Assembly (NCBI GenBank): GCA_965644295.1
Contig: CBFFRP010000301.1
Span: 1-37,951, forward strand
DNA length: 37,951 bases
Source: Paraphysomonas bandaiensis
Taxonomy: Eukaryota > Chrysophyceae
Direction of reading: 5' to 3'
Part shown: positions 20,801 through 32,909 of the stretch, in pieces
Numbering within the stretch: the first letter of the stretch is position 1
How the letters are laid out: the number at the start of each line of letters is the position of its first letter
Translations under genes and position numbers: made by a program
Notes under the pieces: model-generated
Databases searched by the model: none
What the model was told of the DNA's origin: nothing
Seen by the model: the letters and a program-made list of their open reading frames with translations, nothing else

Positions 20801-22902
20801 CAATGGATTTGAGATCTTCAATGATACCATCATCTGTACTATCAGTCGCAATTCCTATGGCGCTTGGGAGCGATTTTGATGGAGTTGTTGAAGATTGCAA
20901 CATATCCTCATGGCGTTTAAGGGTTTCGAAAAAGCGCAATAAGGCGGGTGACAAAGCATCACAAGATGTTCCCCAGTCATTTTCACTTTGTCCACTGGTG
21001 TGAAACTTAGGAAAAATAGCCTGCGGAGTGTAATATGCATCAATATCATTTTGGGACAACGGTCTTTCAGTATCTCGAAAAGGGGTTTTGGGTGGGAGAT
21101 AGGGCTCAGTGTTTTGGCGCCTAATATGGACATTACTTCCGCGGAACTCCTCATCTGAGCGATACTCATCTGAGTGACCTCGAGAGAGCTTGCGTGAGCC
21201 ATCATTAAAACTACCACTCCTAGACGAGTTATGAGTCATGCTACTAGACCGCAATGGCATGGAGAACATGGAGGAAAATCTAATGGATCTGGGTTCTTCA
21301 AGAATGCTGGTAGGATCGAGTACTGTATTTCTCACAGGTACATCGAAGAGATCGGCACAAGAATCTGCATGAATTGGACTAGGTTCCTGTTGACTCAAGA
21401 CAGTTCCAGGAATAGGAGGCGGTGCCCCAATTGAGGAAGGTGGGGATAATATACTGCTGCTCGTAGTTGCAGCAGGAGTAGCTGGAACATCGACGAGAGT
21501 AGTGGTTGTCAAAGGCAAGGCACGGCCTTCTCTATGGTCAGTCACACTTGAAATACTGGCAGCCGAAAAGCCTTGAAAGTCTTCACAGGCACTTGACAGT
21601 CGGGATACATCTTCCCGATAGCACCGCTGCTTGAACGGTCTTACCAGAGGACACATATCAGTCGACGAAACTGCTTCTGCGAATGAGAAGTCACGTCAAC
21701 GAATGAATATGGATACACAGCACTCACTTTCACTCCTCTCAGTGGACGAAAATATGGCGATGGAGTTGAACTACAACGTGGTTAATAATATTAAAGTGAT
21801 ATGGAATATCATTATACCTCACGAGTAACTGTCTCCGTGCCATCCTCCGAGACTGTAGATGGTATGGTGGGACTGGGGCTACCAAAATAACCGGGGGACT
21901 TTCGCTTGCCTGTACTATCAAGGCTGCTGCGTCGAGACGAGGACGATGGAGGCTGTCCAGATGAAGAGTCTGAAAGCTCATCGACATCATCTAGCGTATC
22001 GACTCTAAGGCGGACAAAAGCCGAAGGTGATGAGGTAGCAGGTTGCTTGTCTTCGGGTATGAACTGCTGCTTCCGATGTTCCATGTCGGAAACTGAGACG
22101 CTGCGTCGACGGGATGCGCGCTGAGAGTATGAACCGCCCTTGAGGACTACAACAGGAGATGCAGCACGAGACTCGTTCTTCGCTTTGGAAGTAGCCTTGC
22201 GATAATTTTTTCGTCGTGCAGATTTACTACGTATTACCTCATCCTGTTGGACTGCTTTAAAAAACCCATTTGATTGAAGTTGAGGTTGCCTGGCACACAC
22301 GTTCTTGTTGACAGCCGCTTTCAAAATAGCGAACTGTAAGCAGTCGTTAGACTCATATAATGCCTTTCACATACGAATTAATACCTTTGTGCTGGGTAGT
22401 TTCATGATGAGCAATGAGTCATGCGGACAGGAAAACCCTAAGTCTATGCACCAATGATACATTCTTGAACTTTCATCTTCCCCATCCGGAAGTTTTAACA
22501 AGAATCCATCAGTAGTTATATAAGAACCATGACCATCGTCATGCTGTAAAATAGCTTTGTGAAGGGTATCGATGTCATCCGTGTGGCCTCTGTTCACTAT
22601 TTTCTCGATGCAGTCACCCTGGGCCACCTCTAGTCGCCTACGTGAAGGTGCATTTTCAGTTTGTATCTCATTAGCCTTCGCCTTACGCTTAGAGGACGCA
22701 GACTTATGTGCTTTTGCACTACAATAAAGTACGTGTTATCCAAAGCTTTATTTCATTGATATATTTACCCATTTTCTTTCCCTGTACAGAGCCCGTCTCT
22801 CAACTTTGGCTTTGAATTGCCAGATATCTTTGCTCCGACAGTTCGTTTAGACGACTCAACTGGAGAACAGTCATAGTCGTCAAGATTTTCATACCAATTC
22901 AT
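17817..22902 (-). CDS. F-box/protein-kinase fusion protein with WNK-like lysine position
   Basis: Eight exons are proposed: 22902-22769, 22718-22385, 22333-21818, 21770-21728, 21676-18759, 18706-18274, 18233-18032 and 17976-17817. They sum to exactly 1580 codons (1579 residues plus stop). Introns are 40-55 nt; the one at 18234-18273 is the least certain. The first 990 residues are mostly Ser-rich and disordered. Residues about 996-1035 look like an F-box (VVSCVLAFLLPEECMLYASV, SKAW). A kinase domain follows: Gly loop GACKDV (1065-1070), hinge MEYCSGGDLEE, catalytic loop HYDIKLLN (Asp1233), DFG (Asp1296), TPPEYL, and the end motif DPAQRCSMHDAILSPMF, restored by the last splice. The usual beta-3 lysine is Ser1090 (EAVSVMD), while Lys1068 sits in the Gly loop as in WNK kinases. 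A 45-residue insert separates HYDIKLLN from DFG. Substrate and partners are unknown. Confidence 0.88.
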
Positions 22903-25236
22903 ATCAATGATCTAGTTATTAGTGTAAATATAGTGCATTGAAATGATCATAGCAGACAAGTATGTTGAGTAGCTTATATATAGGGTGAAACCTTTCAAAA
23001 TATTTCAATTAAGAGGGTGTTAATAGTTGAAACACTCACACACAACTTCTTCTTCACGAAAAGAGATATTATATGGAGATATATATACATACAACCCTCT
23101 ATAAGATGCTCTATAAAGAAGAGTAATTTCAAATGCAGTTTATGTATAGAGACACACGCCAACAATCATATCATGCATGCAGATGCACTTCCTACATATA
23201 CATACATACAGATACCACAAAAAAAAGTACTTGTGTTTCAACGTATAGTTTTATAGGGAAGTACTGTATTCCACTAGTATTGATACGTACTGGAAAATTC
23301 CGGCCCAGTTTTTTACATTTCGAAATCTAGAAATGAGGTTTTTCGAATGAAATTGAGTCATAAAAACACCGTTTTATAGGAAGAAATTGCCATATCCATG
23401 ATTTCCGCATATACAATATGGATCTGTCGAGAAGGATGCCCATCGTCACAGTGTGGGTCTTTCCCACATATTCTACTAGTAAATTGCGTACTATTCAAGT
23501 CATGCATATCATTCATACATAAGACTTAGCTACTACAATGATAATATCAAAGATATGTAAACTATGTAGCATAACTCATCGATATACTTGACCTTCTCAA
23601 TATGGAAGCGTCAGTGAGAGGAAAACACGACTCGAATATATACTCCTCTTTCTTAAGCTCGCTACCATTCAGATAATTTCGATTGATTTTATAATTTCGA
23701 AAACTTTGTAACTCGTAATGTTTTGCAGCATGAGAATGCGTCTAATTCAGAGTGTGTTGCGTATGAGATTAAAATTGCTGAAGGTGGTGTGGGATTGGCT
23801 GTAGTGCTCCCCATATCATCAGAATTGGTGTGTCAGCATATATCATGCTTTCATGTGTTTTATTATCATATGAAAAGCCCGAACTGAACAACAGTATAAT
23901 GACATGAATTGGCAATGCATCAATTTACATACTGCAATGACATTATGTCTGCCCCATTCTGAGCGCGTACTTAGGTAGAGCCGGGTGGGGGGCGGGTGGG
24001 TACCTAACTAATACTTGATTTAAGTCCCATACGTTATTTGCTAGCTACCTACTGAACCCAACTCGCTACATCATTATCACACGGTATTCAGCGCTGAATA
24101 TGCAGTGAGACCCCGAGTGGGGAACCGCTGAACTGAGCAATGTGTACATAGATAGAAGTGCGCGGTCGCAACACTCAGCAGCACCCACTAGGGGGCCGCA
24201 CGCAGTGATTAGTTACGCTGTCAATATAGGGCAATGTCTAAGATATCACAACAAAAGTTGGGTCCTTTTTTTTATACCCGTGCAAGAGGTGTAATTGCTC
24301 TCACTAGCGTGCTGGTTACTGATCTCGTCAAGACAGAACTGTTCTTCTTACACTACCATAGTCTCGTTCATTGACCAGACAGATTCTGGATGTATGTTTT
24401 TATCGTTAGTAGGTGTAATTTTTTTGAGAGTTTGTAATCTATCGGTTTCTGTTGTGTCCGTTATGGGATTCTTCTCTTAGTAAGGGGTACTTTGTAACAA
24501 GATGTAGAAATAGTCGTTGTCATTAATTATGGATTAGTTAAGATAAGATAAGACTTGACAAATATTCAAGCTAATCATAACTCATGCTGTCATACATATG
24601 CTGCGCATTATAAAACAATGATTTCACAGCAGTATGGTCAAACCAGTCTAGCATACCTAGGGTTGGGAATTCATATAAGCAGCCCCTTTTCAAGTAAGTC
24701 TATAGCCTCTTCGTTCTTTTAAGTTCTTGTGGTCTGTACTGAATTTCACTTAACGCAATGGAAAATGGCTAACTGGGGGGTTATTAATGTCACTCATGTT
24801 AGTGTCATTTCAATAGATCTCATTTCCTTCTTCCTTATTGATTGAAAGTAACGAGATATACAATATATTTTGTCTAATTTGACATCAGTGCTATGGTGGA
24901 AGTAGGAATGTTTATAGCAGCAAGTTCCTGATCTAAAATGAAACTATGTTTATTGTTTTTCTGCTGCTATGATAAATACTTTTCAATATATCAAGAATCT
25001 AAAGCAAACTCATCAGCTGAGTACTTCAGTGCTCAGCAGAAAGAGTGGTAATCCACAACATCCAACAAGAAAGAGAACAAGCCAACTAATTGTAGCAAGT
25101 CACTTGCACGCCTAAAAGATACACCTGTGATATCGACAACACTGAACAAGTAACGATATCCTTCTATATTCTGAAGAATTCCTCAGATTCGGCCGTTATC
25201 AGTGCTATGGTGTGTACACCACTGCTATATCGTTCA
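22903..25236. other. Long intergenic region, mostly featureless
   Basis: AT-rich, with a G-rich tract at 23983-24001 and a GC-richer patch at about 24085-24220. One stretch, 23731-23829, is open between an acceptor-like TTTTGCAG and a donor-like GTGTGT and reads HENASNSECVAYEIKIAEGG; it might be a lone exon. No other gene, tRNA or element was recognised. Confidence 0.35.
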
Positions 25237-25470
25237 TCAAACCTGAGCACGTAGAGCATCTGTGACCGTTTGTCCAATCATCATGTAGTATTTATAAACC
25301 ATTGGAGTCGTATTACAATCCCATATACCGAAAATACAGTTGTGCAATCCCAAGAATACAGTACACACAGACCGGTACGTACCTGTGCAGCAGTACGTAG
25401 CAGCCTGCTGTATATAGCTGTTTGTTACATCTGATGGTGGTATATGTGTGTGTCTTCCTCTTGTACTCAT
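25237..25470 (-). CDS. Hypothetical 77-residue ORF
   Basis: The ATG at 25470 opens a frame reading MSTRGRHTHIPPSDV and ending near VYKYYMMIGQTVTDALRAQV. A donor-like CAG|GTACGT lies in its middle (about 25380), so the true product could be spliced. It would be divergent from the ankyrin gene 180 bp away. There is no family match, and chance is a real possibility. Confidence 0.25.
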   Translation of the reverse strand: MSTRGRHTHIPPSDVTNSYIQQAATYCCTGTYRSVCTVFLGLHNCIFGIWDCNTTPMVYKYYMMIGQTVTDALRAQV

Positions 25471-25650
25471 ACAGTCGTACCACTGCAGTTCACAGTATGA
25501 AAATCAGTAACATACTAACACAACACACACACATAGCAACCATATTACACTGTTTCCAATCTTCCTCTACACACTCCAGCAGCTACACCCGCCAATGTTT
25601 CGGAGTCAATAACCCCCCACCACCACACCATTGAGTCCCTCTATCCAGCT

Positions 25651-27141
25651 ATGTTCAATTTTTTATTCGAAGGTAAGATAGGAGATATGCTGGCTCCCAT
25701 TCACAGCCCTGAGCAACAGCTACTGCTCGCCATACAACACCATCGTAATCATGAGGTATCTAGTTATCCTCTGTATTGGTGTGTATATCGTGTAATGTAA
25801 CTATAGGTGGATGCGATGTTGTCAGGGGGGATGGGACTGGGGAATGTGATGAGCGGGGGATATGCGGATATCCATGTAGCCTGCAGGTACAATAACAGAC
25901 ATGCCCTCGAAGCCTTGCTTAGTAGAGGTATGTATTCAACGTACTCTGGTTGATGTAATCTGGATATTCTAGGGGTGCCTGTCGATCTTCGTGACCGGGA
26001 AAATAATACTCCCTTACATTACGCAGCCAAAAATGGTCATATCGATATCTGCAGGTTTCTTGTTGATCGGAATGCGCCTACAGCATTGCGAAACTCTCGG
26101 GGCCAGTCTGCGTATGATGTGGCACAGAGCCATGTAGTTCGACAGTATCTTCTTCCCTTACAGCTGGCTTGTGAGAGGGCGGACCCACAATCGCACCCAC
26201 CACCACCTGGTGCATTGTACGGATCCGCATTCATCAATGGTGGCCAAACACAGCAGAGCTCATTGACCATGCATACTGCTCCTAGCGAAAATACAAGTGG
26301 CATTCCCACACACCCTCCTCACATTCCTCCTTCTGGGTTGGCTGCCCCCTCGCAACACCCGCCGCCTTCTCCCAGAGGAACTTCTACTTCCTACTCAGCT
26401 CCACCTTCCTACCACCAGCCCCCACAGGAGACACTGGATCCTTCCATGGCGAGTACTACCACCCACTCTGAAATTAAACCTGCGCCTCGATCCTGTGACG
26501 GTATTACTTCAGCTCATCCGCCTCCCGCCATGGCATCAGCTATGCACCCCTCATACTCTGGTAGCGACCTGCCCAGCATCTCAGCGCCCTCGCAGATGCA
26601 GGGCACTGTTACTGCTCCTCTACAAGCCTCCAACCCTTTGACTCATTCTAGCTCTAGTTCGAGACGAGTCATTCAACCAGACGGGTTTGGGTCGTCGGCC
26701 TCTGATCCCGTGCTGCAAAAGAAGTATGGTCACACGAAAACTGTTACTAACATAGCTCCCCCGCCAGTTTTCGGAAGTGGTAACAGTACAAGTGGCCCCG
26801 CTCCCGGTGCATCTTATAGTATGTATGGGTCAGGCGCACCAGGTAATCCCCTCGCCCATCCATATTCCCGATATGTGCCGTACGACCCCAATTCAAACCC
26901 GAATGGGTCCCCGATGCCTCCACCTGCGCCCCCTACTCCACCTTTACCGTACAGCAACTCCCAGCCACCCCTTCAAGGAGGACCACATTCAGCACCACCA
27001 GAACAAAGTAGTATGATGCATGAGGTAGATATCTCTTCTCCAGTGTCGAGTGGACCTACTCCCAGTGGCAACATCTCTATGTTTAACCCTGTCACAGATA
27101 AGGTAGTTTCTGCAACCTCCTCTTCTAGTGCTATTCTTTAA
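25651..27141 (+). CDS. Ankyrin-repeat protein with long proline/serine-rich tail
   Basis: Three exons (25651-25755, 25807-25927, 25973-27141) flank introns of 51 and 45 nt, giving 464 residues. The start was chosen because the short exon reads MFNFLFEGKIGD and splices in frame. Residues about 53-125 hold ankyrin repeats (IHVACRYNNRHALEALLSRG; NTPLHYAAKNGHIDICRFLV; then a degenerate RGQSAYDVAQS). VRQYLLPLQLACERADPQ follows. The remaining 320 residues are rich in Pro, Ser, Gly and His and are probably disordered. Ankyrin repeats mediate protein binding; the long low-complexity tail suggests a scaffold or adaptor, but that is inference. I do not recognise an orthologue. Confidence 0.88.
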
Positions 27142-27847
27142 GGGTTCAACTTTCCGGCTTACTGGTATTCCCGACTGCCATATATTACTATTGTCGTCGT
27201 TCAATGCATATACGCTAGTAGGTACTATATTTAATACTAAGAAAAAATATTTAAAACGGCAATCTTGTGATGTATTCGTAGGATCATTCAATGACGTGTT
27301 TGGTATTTGGTATGTGTTGATCTTTCCCATGATCGGGTAATTGAATAGAGGCAGTGTGTACCGTTATGTAAACCTGCACAAGTCCTAATACCTATACCAC
27401 TATACCATAAGCATCCAATAGTCTGTCAGGTCGTAAACAAACACTGCTTGCTGCTTGAAACGTTATATTCTTTGTTCTTTCAATTGCGTAACTATACTTA
27501 TAATTCTGTAGTGTGAAACAAGTCTTTACAGCCTATTCATTCAAAACTAAACACCAAATGCGACTATTAACATTACATCGGATACAATGGTTATACAGTG
27601 GTATATGTCCTATCTACGTCGACTATGATAATACTAGTTTGGCTAAGTGACAGAAGTATGAGTATTAGACAATACGTTCAGCAGAAACAATGTAGTATTC
27701 TGTAAGGCTTATCGCCTTGGCATGGTGCCAGCTTAGCCTCCGAGGAACAACAATTGAAACTTTCATCTAAAGTCCATAATTTTTTGTGCTACGAATTGCA
27801 GTGCCATATATATATGTGTATGTTGACACTGCATATATATATGCTGC
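27142..27847. other. Intergenic spacer
   Basis: AT-rich, no gene recognised. Open frames at 27128-27340 and on the reverse strand are without features. Confidence 0.4.
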
Positions 27848-27936
27848 AGGGCCTGGAAACCATTAATGGCCCATTAATGGTAGTCCAGCTCCCGGCAATT
27901 ATAATGCCATTACCATTAATGGTTACCAGGCCCTGA
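27848..27936. mobile_element. 89-bp hAT-type MITE
   Basis: Perfect terminal inverted repeats CAGGGCCTGG (27848-27857) and CCAGGCCCTG (27927-27936) continue inward as AACCATTAATGG/CCATTAATGGTT with a small offset. The element is flanked by an 8-base direct repeat ATATGCTG at 27840-27847 and 27937-27944. CAGGG ends and 8-bp target duplications are hallmarks of hAT transposons. There is no coding capacity. Its ends differ beyond CAGGG from the hAT element at 33879, so it belongs to another hAT family. Confidence 0.88.
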
Positions 27937-27944
27937 TATGCTGG

Positions 27945-28903
27945 GGCACTTGAACATCAATCATATCGTTATGATCACACCCAGTTTGTAATCAGCTGAC
28001 GTGAGGTTCACAATTATATATACAGTATATATATATGGATATCTACATCTATGATATAAACACACATATGTGGAGGAATCGTGCGGTGGATGTTATCACC
28101 ACTAGATGTTTACAGCATAACGCCCACTACGATCTTAAAGCATTTGTTTGGCTGCGGCGTAAAGCGGTTGAAGGAAGGTAACAACTGCTTTATCAATGGC
28201 ACGGAGGCTACGCGAATTGAGGGAGCAGTTGTACTGTGTTCCAAAAGCGCTTTCCATTTGAACCTCGGCGATAGTTACTGCCTAGAATCGTTCAACCTGT
28301 GGCAGTAAGGAGCTAAGGAGCTCCAGGCTCTGCGGGGAAACTTTTCTTGAGAATGGCGGAACTCCAAGGTGGGAGGGGTTGGATCAATTAAATGTTTCCG
28401 CATGTACTCCTTGTGTCTCTGAAAGGCGGATTCTCGTATCTGAGAGTTGGAGGCGTATGGGCAATCAAGACAACATTCCAACTACTAATACGTCATGAGG
28501 ACATCATAAATAGCAGCACCTAATTTAATTTCGTATCAAGTATTTCTTTAAGATGTTGTATTACATGATGAAGAGTATAGCTACGAATAATTCCTTACGA
28601 GTAAGTAAGATATACTAAGATACTCACAATATAAGAGTGAGCGCTGAGTGCTTTTCAAAATTGGAAGTTCAATATGTGTCCTACAAGAACCTTAAAGAAA
28701 GGTATATTACACGAGAAGCGACATTCAATTATTACATACTGGTACACTCAACATAAAATATAAATACAACAAGACATACAGGGGTTTCATTTTACAAGTG
28801 TGCGTGTAGTCTAACGACCGGAACTCGTGTACCACGGGGTAAAATATCTGCGCAGAAACATCATAAAATTAAAATTAAACAACAGTGTTTACCATCATGC
28901 CCA
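27945..28903. other. Intergenic region with weak coding-like fragments
   Basis: ATG at about 28070 starts a short frame (MWRNRAVDVITTRCLQ... RRKAVEG). A second frame just after reads TALSMARRLRELREQLYC to about 28262, so together they could be a frameshifted or spliced small gene. The minus-strand frame at 28275-28481 (CCLDCPYASNSQ) is of unknown value. The rest, 28500-28900, is AT-rich and featureless. Confidence 0.3.
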
Positions 28904-31900
28904 TCAGATAAGTTGATGCACAGTAACCTCCACCCTGCACAATGCGTCAAAACAAGTAGCAGTACAAATCACAGAAATACTTTCAACAAAAAACTGCTCA
29001 ACATTAGCTTCTGCCTCACGCTGACGCGGTGAAATGAGTTGCCCGCATGGCATATGTGTCCCCGACCGAGATTTACTTGATTTCTTTCTCTGTTTCTTGC
29101 GAGATTCGGAACGAAAGGGGCTATTTCCCCTCTCCTTGTTTTCATTCTTCTTCTCACTCGTATCTTGTGACACTATCTTTCCTCCGCCGTTGCTATTCGT
29201 ATGCTGCGTCGACTTTTCTCTATGAGCCTTGCTGGCAGACAAAGAAGCTGATGCTGTTTGAAGCAGAGACATGAGCCTGTTCGGTTTTATCGAAGTCGGG
29301 CTCCCAGGAACTCCTTTCGATTCCATGCTATTTCTATCGACGTCCTTTCTTGAAGGCGGTCTTTCTACATCGCTCTTCATTTCTCCATGATCATTAAAGG
29401 GGGGTGTCTTAGGTGAACAAAGCGAAGGCCCAGATTCAGTAGATTTGGTGACGCTGCTTGTAAAACTTTCCATATTTTCGCAATATACCCCTCGGTCATT
29501 TCCAATTGAACCTGAGTGATGGTGTTTTTCCAACACAGTAATATCGCCTGTAGACAACGTATTTTCACTCTCCTGTGAAATTTCCTCCGGCCAGGAATCA
29601 GGTATACCAGGTTCACATAAGGTCACGACTTCAGTCATACACTCAGCTGTACTATTGGCAAATTCAGAGCTGCCGATATCAACACCTTGGCAGTCCACAA
29701 TGCAGTCACCATTTTCGGTGGAATCCCGGCTGCAGTCGCTACGTTCACTCCTGTCACATGGGACCATTCCAAGCTTTTGGTCTTGCGATGTCGCCTGGTC
29801 ATCCACTTCCTCGTTTATTTCGTCTCTTGTTTTAGTGGAATCAAGCCCGCACAAATCACCTTGGTGTTTGGTTCTATCACCATTCCCGTCATCTATGACA
29901 GAAACCCCCATTGTATTCATGCTCTTACTCTCACTGACCTCAGGTCCTCCATGTGGGTCAAATTCACTCTCTACAGATGTAACTTTATGTTTCTTTTTCT
30001 TCTTCTTTCTTGCCTTCTTCCGTTTTTTTGTCTTCGCCGAGCTTTGAGAATGCTGCTCCACCGTGGGTAATGGAGGTGGTCCAACGCGTTCAGAGCTGTC
30101 CTCAGGCTCATGACTTCGTGTAGGTAGAGTCATAACATCAGATGTAGTTTGTTCACCCTCCTCATTTTCCTCCTCATCACTGAACTCATCATATTCAAAT
30201 TCCCAGTCAGCAGATGCCATAATAAACTGCTTCTGCGAACTCGGAGGTGAGGAATAGACAGAGTGCACAATAGAGCCATTCTTCTCAGGGGAATGTAGGC
30301 ACAAATCTGGAAAACTGCCCAGTAGTTGTATGGGCTGCATATTCTCCTTGGCACAGCCTGTCCGTGCACTACGCCCATCGATGTGGTCATAGTACTTAAG
30401 CACATCTTCACTCATCCCTCGCTCTCTCTCTTGCTGGGGTGGAATCTCGGAATGGCTTATTTCACATAGAGTTGTAGCTTGCATAGGTCCATTCTCCTCC
30501 TCTTCCGTGAGTGCACTATAGACATCATGCTCTGATATTGTTACATCGCATGCCATGAAGCTGAATATTTCGTTCTTTACTGTGAAAGCTCCAGCGTGTC
30601 GAAAGGTGTGAATGTACTCGGACGAACTCGCACATTCCAGTGGCACACCCTCAAATTCACCTGCACACGACAGTTTGTGCATCGACGCATGGCTCACAGA
30701 CTGAAACCGCACCCGAGCTCCCACATGAAGGTTGATGTTGCATGGAAGAAATTGAAAATCCTGTACCAGTACAACAGCATCCACCTCTTCCTCTGCAGTA
30801 GCAGTATCCACGTGCCCAGTCAACGACGAAACATAAGGAGAGGATGGGTGAATGTACGTGTTATCTCCGTATCCATCACCCCCAAGTACTGAAATCGAGA
30901 CTGACTCCTCCACAGGGGGGGCGGGACTACAATCATAATCCTCTATGCCATCATCACTGTCCATGAAGCTGCTACTCACGGTGTCGGAGATATCTCCTAC
31001 GGATGGAGAACTAATTCTTCCCATTATACTTCGTTCCATCACCCCAACATAACAGTTTACTGCGGTCAACATCGCTGCCTGTTGATTATGCTGTCGCCTT
31101 CCTGGGCTGGGAGCGGGGGAGAATGGTTGAGGTCTGGGCGGCGCAAGAGGAGTTACAGCAGACGAAGGGTTCAAGGGAAAACTTCCTGTTAAGCGGGTGA
31201 GGGTCGTGGCCCCAGAAGAGTGAGTGGGTGCGCGTCTGCGCATACCCTCTGACCCCCACCCTGACAAGCCTACAGTTGGTGGAGGTAGTGGGGGCAAAAC
31301 TACCAGTCGGCAGCCCATATCCGGGTATATCTGACAAGTAACATAGACCTCGCCCGTAACCCGCGGCAGAAACTGAAATCGGCGAGAAAAAGGATGCTGT
31401 AGAATTGGGCTAGTGAAACAGAGGTCCACTGTCGTGCTGCGACCCTCTAGAACATGCTCTACATGTACTGGAACATCATTATGTAGTCTGAACTCCACAG
31501 GACATCCCGCTGACACAAGAACGTTCCGACGATTGAAATCGTAGTCACGTATCTCAACGACTTCCCTAAGTCGACCCGTTAGTCTCATTAAGGGGGGCTC
31601 ACTTTCAGTCGACACGGAAGCGGGAGTACCTTCCTCACTTCCCGTCTGGGCCACAGAACTGTCAGATGATGAGGAAGAGAGAATCTCAGGGGATATTCGT
31701 CCTGGTCGTCCAACCACGCTATTAGCTTTAGCTGCATCTGAAGGACAGGTACCACTCGGAGGAGTAAAGCGTTTGTTGCGAATCATTTTTCGTTGATAGC
31801 TGAAATCCCCAAATTCCTCGCTCTCGAAACTATCATCAGAATTGGATTCTAAGCCCATAGCTTGGCGTCGGATATTTTCGCTGCCCCAAGCTCTCCGTTG

Positions 31901-32405
31901 CATATCCAGCATGTGCTTAGCGTCTCTATGACTATATGATTCCAAACTTCGTGCTAGCTCACCGATATTTGAGGTTTCAAAAAGCTCTGTCAACGATGCT
32001 TTACAAACTTTTGGTTTACTTAAGTGATAAGTTAAGTTGCCCCATTCATCACATCCAGATTCATCGTTTGCTTCTTCACTACTCATTTCTTCCACTTCAA
32101 CCATACACTATACATTCTATGAGATAAGTATACATGCAATACAATCATAGAGGCGATACCTTCATGAGTCCATATTCAGAGCATGATATTTCAAACCGTC
32201 CACGAACTGGAAACGTTACTTGAATAGTCTGACCGGATCGTATTCTTTTATCAGATATTTCGCGTATTCCTTTGCATTGTATGGTGTAATCACATCCATC
32301 ACTATTGTAGAATGTAACGATAGTGTTGTGTGGATGGAGGATTATAATATCAGGTACAAAGGACCGATCTTTGAGGTATATGATAACCTCCTGGTCGATA
32401 TCCAT
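28904..32405 (-). CDS. Large protein with three cupredoxin-like domains and disordered linkers
   Basis: Two exons, 32405-32160 and 32107-28904, flank a 52-nt intron (32108-32159) and give 1149 residues. The start MDIDQEV was chosen as the ATG nearest the first domain; the frame is open upstream to 32495. Plastocyanin-like beta folds lie at residues about 5-95 (IYLKDRSFVPDIIILHP... SCSEYGLMKC, rebuilt across the splice), about 264-354 (VEIRDYDFNRRNVLVSAG... VYVTCQIYPDMGC) and about 526-607 (VLVQDFQFLPCNINLHVG... FSFMACDVTISE). The His-Cys-His-Met copper set is incomplete in each copy: domain 2 keeps His, Cys and Met but not the second His. The linkers are Ser/Pro/acidic, and a Lys-rich run (KKRKKARKKKKKKHK) could direct it to the nucleus. 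No signal peptide or membrane helix is seen. Cupredoxins are normally secreted or in organelles, so a structural role is more likely than electron transfer. Confidence 0.8.
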
Positions 32406-32909
32406 ATCAGTTAATGTCACGGGATAAGCATATTGGATCAGAGAAAGGAATATACATCTCTCAGTGAGTGTATGATACTGACTGTGAAGGTTCACATACT
32501 ACTTTAATATATTTAAACACCCCATACAATACATACACTATACATACACTATACATATATATATATACACTGCTGTATTTGATTAGAATACTTACAGACA
32601 TCAGTACAGAAACCCTACAATTTCAGTTTGAAGTCTGAAAAATACTAATTTTTATACATCTCATACTAAAAACTACAGTCCATCAAGTGTACAGTATATC
32701 ATAACCGTAGTAAAAAATGCCGATTTTGGTTGGTGGCAACTACAGTACTTGTATGTACGAAGTGTATGCCCTTCTATGGTATGTTATACTACGATCGTAT
32801 ATGGTTTATGTGAGGAGTGAGGTGGCCAGAGCCCTCAATACTATACATAACTCTTCCCTCTATATACTTCTATAAAAGCTACATCTACTAATATAATTAA
32901 AGTAGCAAT
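32406..32909. promoter_or_regulatory. Divergent intergenic region between the cupredoxin-like and mL40-like genes
   Basis: About 500 bp separates the two divergent starts. It contains CATACACTATA repeats (32521-32553) and a TATATATATATA run (32556-32567), and a CTATATACTTCTATAAAAG stretch about 35-50 bases upstream of the ATG at 32910. This is likely a shared promoter region; no specific factor site was identified. Confidence 0.4.

Noticed and set aside
24295-24480. 61-residue hydrophobic frame
   Set aside because: Short, from T-rich DNA, with no supporting neighbours or splice signals.
29034-30892. Several plus-strand frames of 60-130 codons
   Set aside because: They are antisense shadows of the cupredoxin-like gene, whose domains are clear on the minus strand.
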